Below are positions 58,844 to 64,000 of a stretch of DNA of 64,000 nt, piece after piece. The stretch lies in NCBI GenBank assembly GCA_020636535.1, contig JACJXT010000013.1:248001-312000 (forward strand), read 5' to 3'. The position numbers were made by a program, and so were the translations under genes. This DNA is from Chitinophagales bacterium (lineage in GTDB: Bacteria > Bacteroidota > Bacteroidia > Chitinophagales > JADIYW01). A model generated the notes under the pieces. The model saw nothing but the letters and a program-made list of their open reading frames with translations, did not search any database and was not told the origin of the DNA. Every line of letters starts with the position of its first letter. Position 1 is the stretch's first letter.

Positions 58844-60223
58844 CTACATAATCTGCTTAATGATTGGTAGTTTTGATTTATATGGTGGATAGCGTAATGG
58901 AACATCTGGCCAAGTAACTTTATTGACTACACCTTTATAATGGGTAAAAGTATCAAAGCTGAATTTACCATGATATGCTCCTAATCCACTGTTGCCAACT
59001 CCTCCAAATGGTAAATTGTGATTCACTACATGAGAAATGCAATCGTTGACACAACCTCCACCAAATGGCATGTTCTTAATTAGTTCTTGTTGTGTTTTAT
59101 AATCGTTGGAGAAAATATAAAATGCTAATGGTTTTTCAAATTGCTGAATAATGTTTACGCTTTCGTCAATATCATCTACTACTAAAACTGGTAGTATTGG
59201 TCCAAAAATTTCATCGTACATGGTTGGATGGCTTAAGCTGTCAATTTCTATAAGCGTTGGAGCAATGTATCGTTGTGATTTGTCGACATCGCCACCTACT
59301 ATAATATTGCCGTCTTTAATCATGTCTGCCAATCTATCAAAATGTCTATCACTGATAATTCTTGGAAAATCTGGACTTTCTTTTGGATTAGTACCATAAA
59401 ATTCTCGGACAGTTTTAGCAAAAGCAGTATAAAATTCATCTTTTATTTGCTTGTTCAATAATAAATAATCTGGTGCTACACAAGTTTGTCCAGCATTAAA
59501 AAATTTACCAAAAGCAATTCGTTTTGCAGCTAGTGCAACATCTGCTTTGCTATCTACAATACAAGGACTCTTGCCTCCTAACTCTAATGTAACTGGCGTA
59601 AGATATTCTGCTGCTGCTTTGGCTACAATTTTTCCTACTGGTACACTTCCTGTAAAGAAAATATAATCGTAACGACAAGCCAACATTTCATCATTATTGC
59701 TATGTTCATCTAATACCGTAATGTAATTTTCATCGAATACTTGTAGTATTTTTTGCATCACTTTATAGGAATGCATTGATGCTCTTGGTGGTTTTACTAC
59801 AATGGTATTTCCTGCAGCCATAGCTCCAACCATTGGTACTAATGTTAGTTGTACTGGATAGTTCCATGCACCTATAATTAAAGCAACGCCATAAGGTTCT
59901 GCGTAGATATAATTTTTTGATGGGAAGTTGGCAATATTATCTTTAACTAATTGTGGTGTTGTCCACGCTTTTAAATGTTTTATCATGAAGTCTATTTCAT
60001 CATAGACCATTGCTATTTCTGAAGTATAAGTTTCAAAGGCCGACTTTTTAAAGTCTTGATACAGTGCGTTGATAATAGCAGACTCATTTTGTTTAACTGC
60101 ATCTTTAAATTTCTTTAGTTGTTTTAGTCTAAAGCTAACTGACTTGGTTTGATGCGAATTAAAGAATACTCTTTGTTTATCAATAATTGATTGAATGCTA
60201 TTAGCAACTGTTGTAGCTGTCAT
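58844..60223 (-). CDS. Aldehyde dehydrogenase, class 3-like
   Basis: This 459-residue NAD(P)-dependent aldehyde dehydrogenase is of the ALDH3 type, which is shorter than other ALDHs. Conserved: NYPVQLTLVPMVGAMAAGNTIVVKPP, FFTGSVPVGKIVA, VTLELGGKSPCIV (catalytic Glu), FGKFFNAGQTCVAPDYLL (catalytic Cys) and EIFGPILPVL; the C-terminus has LPFGGVGNSGLGAYHGKFSFDTF. The SDR gene lies 18 bases upstream on the same strand, so both are co-transcribed. Likely substrates are medium or long-chain aldehydes; this is inference. Confidence 0.93.
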   Translation of the reverse strand: MTATTVANSIQSIIDKQRVFFNSHQTKSVSFRLKQLKKFKDAVKQNESAIINALYQDFKKSAFETYTSEIAMVYDEIDFMIKHLKAWTTPQLVKDNIANFPSKNYIYAEPYGVALIIGAWNYPVQLTLVPMVGAMAAGNTIVVKPPRASMHSYKVMQKILQVFDENYITVLDEHSNNDEMLACRYDYIFFTGSVPVGKIVAKAAAEYLTPVTLELGGKSPCIVDSKADVALAAKRIAFGKFFNAGQTCVAPDYLLLNKQIKDEFYTAFAKTVREFYGTNPKESPDFPRIISDRHFDRLADMIKDGNIIVGGDVDKSQRYIAPTLIEIDSLSHPTMYDEIFGPILPVLVVDDIDESVNIIQQFEKPLAFYIFSNDYKTQQELIKNMPFGGGCVNDCISHVVNHNLPFGGVGNSGLGAYHGKFSFDTFTHYKGVVNKVTWPDVPLRYPPYKSKLPIIKQIM

Positions 60224-60241
60224 GATATTTTTATTTTAAAA

Positions 60242-61087
60242 TTATACTTTTTTATCTGGAATTCTTTCTTTTTCGTTTCTTCCTTCAAAAGAATCCATAG
60301 AGTTATAAACACCTAACCAATCTGCAAAAACATCAAATATTTTAGTAGGCATTATTCCTTTAAATATAGGAACTAAACTTAGATTTCCAGGTTCCATAAT
60401 TATAATCTCATTTTTCTTAACTGCTTTAATAATTTTCTCTACAATTTCTTCTGGTTGTAATAATGGAAATAACATTGGTGCTTTTACGCCTTTAAACATA
60501 CCTGTATCTATATAACTTGGACATATAGTAGTAACATGAACATTAGTTTTTGCCTGTTCTAGTTCTTTTCTAAGTGATTCACTCCAACCTAAAACAGCCC
60601 ATTTACTTGCTGCATAAACAGATCCTTTTGGTAAACTAATAAATGAAGAAGCAGATGCTATATTAATTATATGACCTTTGTTTTGTCTAATCATATCTTT
60701 AATAAAAACTCTAGTAACATGCATTACTCCATTTACATTTATATTGATTGTTTTTTCAATATCTCTTGAATTATATTCCCAAAAATATTTTTTACCTGCT
60801 ACAATTCCTGCATTATTAAATAAAATATCTATATTTCCTATATCTAATAGTACTTTAGTAGCGGCAGATTCTATATCTTTTACATCTGCAACATCTACTA
60901 CATAAGTATGTACATTGTTATAGCCACGATTGGCAAATTCTTTTTGAGTTTTGGCTAAGTTTTCTTCGTTGATATCCCATAGTACCATAGTGGCACAACC
61001 TTCTTGTAAACAACTAAGTGCCATTAGTTTTCCTATTCCGTTGGCTCCACCTGTTACCAATACATTTGTATCTTTAATTTTAGACAT
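60242..61087 (-). CDS. Short-chain dehydrogenase/reductase
   Basis: This 281-residue classical SDR has VLVTGGANGIGKLMAL (TGxxxGIG cofactor loop), DILFNNAGIV (NNAG), INIASASSFISLP and the catalytic YAASKWA (YxxxK), followed by TTICPSYIDTGMF. The C-terminal ~90 residues (PEEIVEKIIKAVKKNEIIIMEP on) resemble SDRs that act on lipid-derived substrates. It forms an operon with the aldehyde dehydrogenase. Substrate unknown. Confidence 0.93.
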   Translation of the reverse strand: MSKIKDTNVLVTGGANGIGKLMALSCLQEGCATMVLWDINEENLAKTQKEFANRGYNNVHTYVVDVADVKDIESAATKVLLDIGNIDILFNNAGIVAGKKYFWEYNSRDIEKTININVNGVMHVTRVFIKDMIRQNKGHIINIASASSFISLPKGSVYAASKWAVLGWSESLRKELEQAKTNVHVTTICPSYIDTGMFKGVKAPMLFPLLQPEEIVEKIIKAVKKNEIIIMEPGNLSLVPIFKGIMPTKIFDVFADWLGVYNSMDSFEGRNEKERIPDKKV

Positions 61088-61405
61088 GATAATAAAGTTT
61101 AATAGTTTAAAGTTAAATGAAAATAATCTATTTTGTATAATGTAGTTTTATTTCTTAACTTAAGATAGTTTTTTAATGAAGCAATGATTTAAATAGATTA
61201 TTGATTTGCCATAAAATTAAATTATTGCTTTTTCATATAAGACTCTACTAAACTTTATTACTCAACTCTAATGTAGCAAGTATTTCACAGAAGCTATTAG
61301 AAGATTCGGCTTTGAATTTTATGTATTATAAAAGGACTATATTATAATATAGACAACTATAAGCAGAGCAATCAGAGACTAACAACTAATTCCTATCTTT
61401 GTACT
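61088..61405. other. Intergenic region upstream of tatD
   Basis: No open frame. The only recognised signal is the -7 box at 61394-61401, next to the tatD start. Confidence 0.4.
61394..61401 (+). promoter_or_regulatory. -7 box of tatD
   Basis: TATCTTTG, an exact TAnnTTTG match, ends four bases before the tatD ATG. That placement again implies an almost leaderless mRNA. Confidence 0.55.
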
Positions 61406-62194
61406 ATGGTTTTAGTTGATACGCATACACATTTAAATGATGAGCAGTTTAATGATGACAGAATTGATATGCTTTCAAGAGCATTTGCTAAGCACATTAA
61501 TTATATGCTGATTCCAAATGTAGATAGTACGACTATTGATTCAATGCATTTATTGTGTCAGAAGTTTCCAAAACAGATTTTTCCAATGATGGGCTTGCAT
61601 CCTTGTTCTGTGAAAGCAACATCTTACAAAGACGAATTAGCTATAGTTCAAAATAAATTAGAAAATAACAAATACATTGCTGTTGGTGAAATTGGTATTG
61701 ATTTATATTGGGATAAATCTACTCAACAAATACAAGAAGAAGCGTTTCATATTCAGTGCGATTTAGCTATACAACATCAATTGCCAATTGCTATTCATTC
61801 TAGAGAAAGTATTCCACTCATAATTGATATTTTAAAAAGCAGAACTCAAAATCCGAGTGGTGTTTTTCATTGTTTTACTGGAAATGAAACCGAAGCTAAA
61901 CAAATTATTGACTTAGGTTTTTATTTAGGCATTGGTGGCGTAGTTACTTATAAAAATTCTGATTTAAAAAACACGCTACGCAATATTTCACTACAACATC
62001 TCGTTTTAGAAACAGATGCACCATATTTGCCACCAGTTCCCTATCGTGGAAAAAGAAATGAAAGCAGTTATATTACACTAGTGGCAGAATTTTTGTGTAC
62101 CATATATCAATTATCTTATGATGAAGTTGCTGCTATCACTACACAAAATGCGAAGAAGTTGTTTAATTTAGAAAAATATATTAAAAATTTATAG
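61406..62194 (+). CDS. tatD: TatD-family metal-dependent hydrolase
   Basis: This is a 262-residue TatD DNase-type amidohydrolase. Metal ligands are visible in VDTHTHLNDEQF (HxH), AVGEIGIDLYWD, PIAIHSRES, VFHCFTGNETEA and LVLETDAPYLPPVPYRGKRNES. A nuclease or quality-control role is usual for this family, though in vivo function is not settled. The lipoprotein gene follows after one base. Confidence 0.93.
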   Translation: MVLVDTHTHLNDEQFNDDRIDMLSRAFAKHINYMLIPNVDSTTIDSMHLLCQKFPKQIFPMMGLHPCSVKATSYKDELAIVQNKLENNKYIAVGEIGIDLYWDKSTQQIQEEAFHIQCDLAIQHQLPIAIHSRESIPLIIDILKSRTQNPSGVFHCFTGNETEAKQIIDLGFYLGIGGVVTYKNSDLKNTLRNISLQHLVLETDAPYLPPVPYRGKRNESSYITLVAEFLCTIYQLSYDEVAAITTQNAKKLFNLEKYIKNL

Positions 62195-62195
62195 T

Positions 62196-63110
62196 ATGAA
62201 AAAACATATTTTAATATTATTGAGCATTGCATTACTAAGTACTGCTTGTAAAAAAGAAAATAATCCGAAGTTAATTTTTAAATTCAAATTTGATTCTACT
62301 CAAACTCGACTCAATAACTTTGGACAAACAGCTACAATTCCTGCCAATCATGGAACACAATCGCCAATTATGCATGGCATGAGTGCTCACTATATAGAAT
62401 TGGCACCAGACTCTTTAACACAAATTGGCAAAGGTGATATTCTTTATAAAGCATCTGAAACTTCACTTGGTGGTGAAAATGCTATTGATTTCTCTAAAGC
62501 AATTATAAAAGGCAATGGAGAAATTTTTTATAGTGTTCCGCTTAAAAATGTAACTGCTGGAACTTATAAATGGTTGCGTGTTTCTTTAGCATATCAAAAT
62601 TATGACATACAATTTAGATATAGAGCCAACTTGCCTGTTGTTGGCTTGGTTGATGAAATGTTAAATGCAGAAGTTGCTTCTTTTGTTGGATTTAATACTT
62701 ATATTACATCATATAATATTAAAGGAGAAACCATAACTGTAAATGGCAATAGAAAACAAGGTTATGGTGCTGCTAAAGCGTATAACATTCCTTACGATAT
62801 AAATGTTCCTGCTTTTTCATGGCAAGCTCTAGCTGGTGCAACAACTGTTCCAAATCCAATAAGTTTAACTTCGCCAATTCCTGCTGGTTCTTGTGTTGTT
62901 ACTGGTCGATTTTTATCTAACTTAACTATTACTGGAAACGAAACCGAAGATATTGTTATTGTAGTATCACTTTCTGTAAATAATAGTTTTGAATGGTATG
63001 ATGTATATGGCGATAATATTTTTGAACCTGTTGATGGTATGAATAATAATGCTAAATTAGACTCTGTTGTAGATATGGGAATTAGAGGTTTAATTCCTTA
63101 TAGAGAATAA
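62196..63110 (+). CDS. Lipoprotein of unknown function (MbnP-like)
   Basis: This is a 304-residue lipoprotein (MKKHILILLSIALLSTAC, lipobox STAC). The mature N-terminus, LIFKFKFDSTQTRLNNFGQTATIPANHGTQSPIMHGMSAHYIELAP, recurs in other Bacteroidota cell-surface proteins and may be related to MbnP-type surface proteins; I am not certain. The C-terminal half is beta-rich (GSCVVTGRFLSNLTITGNETEDIVIVVSLSVNN). Location is probably the outer membrane. It is likely co-transcribed with tatD. Confidence 0.78.
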   Translation: MKKHILILLSIALLSTACKKENNPKLIFKFKFDSTQTRLNNFGQTATIPANHGTQSPIMHGMSAHYIELAPDSLTQIGKGDILYKASETSLGGENAIDFSKAIIKGNGEIFYSVPLKNVTAGTYKWLRVSLAYQNYDIQFRYRANLPVVGLVDEMLNAEVASFVGFNTYITSYNIKGETITVNGNRKQGYGAAKAYNIPYDINVPAFSWQALAGATTVPNPISLTSPIPAGSCVVTGRFLSNLTITGNETEDIVIVVSLSVNNSFEWYDVYGDNIFEPVDGMNNNAKLDSVVDMGIRGLIPYRE

Positions 63111-63192
63111 ACTACATAAGTTTATTTTTCATTAGAATTATTTGTTTATATTGTTTTTTTAATTTAAATTTGATTAATAAAAACAAAGTAAT

Positions 63193-63543
63193 ATGAAAAA
63201 GTCAAACTTAATTATCATCTTATTAACACTGATAGCAAGTGTAAGTTGTAACAAAGAACAAATTGTAGAGCCAAACACAAGTCCTAAAAATTTGGGAACA
63301 AGTTATAACAGTTCTTCTCAAATAGATGCACTAGAAGAAACAACAACAAATAATTGGAAACAGTCCTATGATGCAACTGCTTGTACTACAAACCAAGGAG
63401 ACCCTGGAGTAATATGTAAAAATGGTGGTGGAGGTACCTGCTCGCAACCAACAGGTTGTGTATCAATATTTGGGCTATATCCTAATACACCAAAAGAAGA
63501 AGTAATGAAATATTGGAATAGTTTGCCTAAAGAAACAAAATAA
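63193..63543 (+). CDS. Small cysteine-containing lipoprotein of unknown function
   Basis: The 116-residue product has a lipoprotein signal (MKKSNLIIILLTLIASVSC, lipobox SVSC). The mature part has a low-complexity N-terminus and then four cysteines in ACTTNQGDPGVICKNGGGGTCSQPTGC, a Gly-rich cysteine cluster suggesting two disulfides. No family recognised. The next gene, another lipoprotein, begins five bases after its stop codon, so they are a pair. Confidence 0.6.
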   Translation: MKKSNLIIILLTLIASVSCNKEQIVEPNTSPKNLGTSYNSSSQIDALEETTTNNWKQSYDATACTTNQGDPGVICKNGGGGTCSQPTGCVSIFGLYPNTPKEEVMKYWNSLPKETK

Positions 63544-63548
63544 TATTT

Positions 63549-64000
63549 ATGAATAAATATTTTATTTTAATTGCAATATTATTATGTATTGCCTGTAAAA
63601 TTACTGACAAAAAATACAAATTAATTGAAACTAAAGTAAACATCAATAATCAATTAGATTATCAGTTGATAGATGTTAGTTTTGTTGATAGTGCAAAGGT
63701 TGCAGGTGGTAAATATGCCGTTAGTAATCTCTTTATAAAAGACTCTAATGAATATATTGCATTTGTAAATCAGAAAGATAGTTTATTTTATTTATATAAT
63801 ATTACTCAAGAAAAAACAATATTAACATATCCTGTAATGAACCGTTTTATAGGAGGAACATATATAGTTAGTTTAGACACTATTTTTTTATTGGATTTTG
63901 ATAGTATTTCTCTGCTACATAATAATAAAATTATTAACTCATGGAGTATTAATTATGATACGAATACCGTAGCATGTTTAAGTCAGCTAGATCAAAATAT
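63549..64000 (+). CDS. Lipoprotein, cut by window end (beta-propeller-like)
   Basis: The ATG at 63549 starts MNKYFILIAILLCIACKITD, a lipoprotein signal with lipobox IAC. The frame stays open to the last base. The visible 150 residues are beta-rich (GGKYAVSNLFIKDSNEYIAFVNQKDSLFYLYNITQEK, LLDFDSISLLHNNKIINSW), resembling the blade repeats of DUF4221-type lipoproteins in this phylum. It is paired with the small lipoprotein upstream. Completeness and function cannot be judged. Confidence 0.65.
   Translation, partial: MNKYFILIAILLCIACKITDKKYKLIETKVNINNQLDYQLIDVSFVDSAKVAGGKYAVSNLFIKDSNEYIAFVNQKDSLFYLYNITQEKTILTYPVMNRFIGGTYIVSLDTIFLLDFDSISLLHNNKIINSWSINYDTNTVACLSQLDQN

Noticed and set aside
1..64000. 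CRISPR array
   Set aside because: No regularly spaced repeat units were seen; the repeats found are dispersed hairpins.

Overview
The window is about 64 kb of AT-rich chromosome from a member of the Bacteroidota. The evidence is a TAnnTTTG-type -7 promoter box placed very close to many start codons, few Shine-Dalgarno sequences, a type-B L31, an L21 with a C-terminal helix-hairpin-helix extension, an alternative GlmU-like protein, a split 5'-nucleotidase, and an XrtN (exosortase N) locus. The genes for the glyoxylate bypass, de novo thiamine, PLP, haem and purine synthesis suggest an aerobic free-living heterotroph, but the genus cannot be named from this piece.

Layout. 1-9.4 kb: the end of aat, the glyoxylate shunt pair aceB-aceA, a HigBA-type toxin-antitoxin pair, pabB, an inward-rectifier K+ channel and icd. 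With aceBA this covers both branches at the isocitrate node. 9.5-16.4 kb: recJ-lptB, a secreted protein, rpmE2, a GlmU-like protein, a small MITE-like element, tRNA-Arg(ACG) and rplU-rpmA. 16.4-25.5 kb: a retropepsin-like protease, purC-hemB, an outer-membrane barrel protein, a TPP-riboswitch-controlled thiS-thiC unit, DoxX, a glycosyltransferase without a normal start codon, and an ECF sigma factor. 25.7-31.8 kb: uvrA, feoAB, msrA. 31.9-38.9 kb: a second, 550-bp MITE-like element full of GCTACGC hairpins directly abutting pdxH, then pdxH-pdxA-pepA (minus strand) and rsmA, a 2-hydroxyacid dehydrogenase, a PduO-type cobalamin adenosyltransferase and small proteins.

38.9-44.5 kb is the most distinctive block: a membrane protein plus a small winged-helix regulator, followed by the XrtN-system VIT protein with a PEP-CTERM-like tail, exosortase XrtN and a DUF1361 membrane protein. 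The same 17-bp palindrome lies in front of both transcription units, which suggests one autoregulated regulon. 44.7-51.8 kb: tRNA-Pro and tRNA-Ser, dnaA, a two-gene 5'-nucleotidase, an A-type Fe-S carrier, HU, dcd and gltX. 52-64 kb: a polysaccharide deacetylase, nrdB-nrdA, an IS1634-type insertion sequence flanked by a perfect ~129-bp duplication of the nrdA 3' end, an aldehyde dehydrogenase with an SDR, tatD, and a run of lipoproteins that leaves the window.

No CRISPR array, prophage or secondary-metabolite cluster was seen. The unusual content is in mobile and repeat DNA (two TA-flanked MITE-like elements sharing a 15-bp terminal repeat, dispersed hairpin repeats, one such repeat inside thiC, the long-duplication IS) and in the XrtN regulon.
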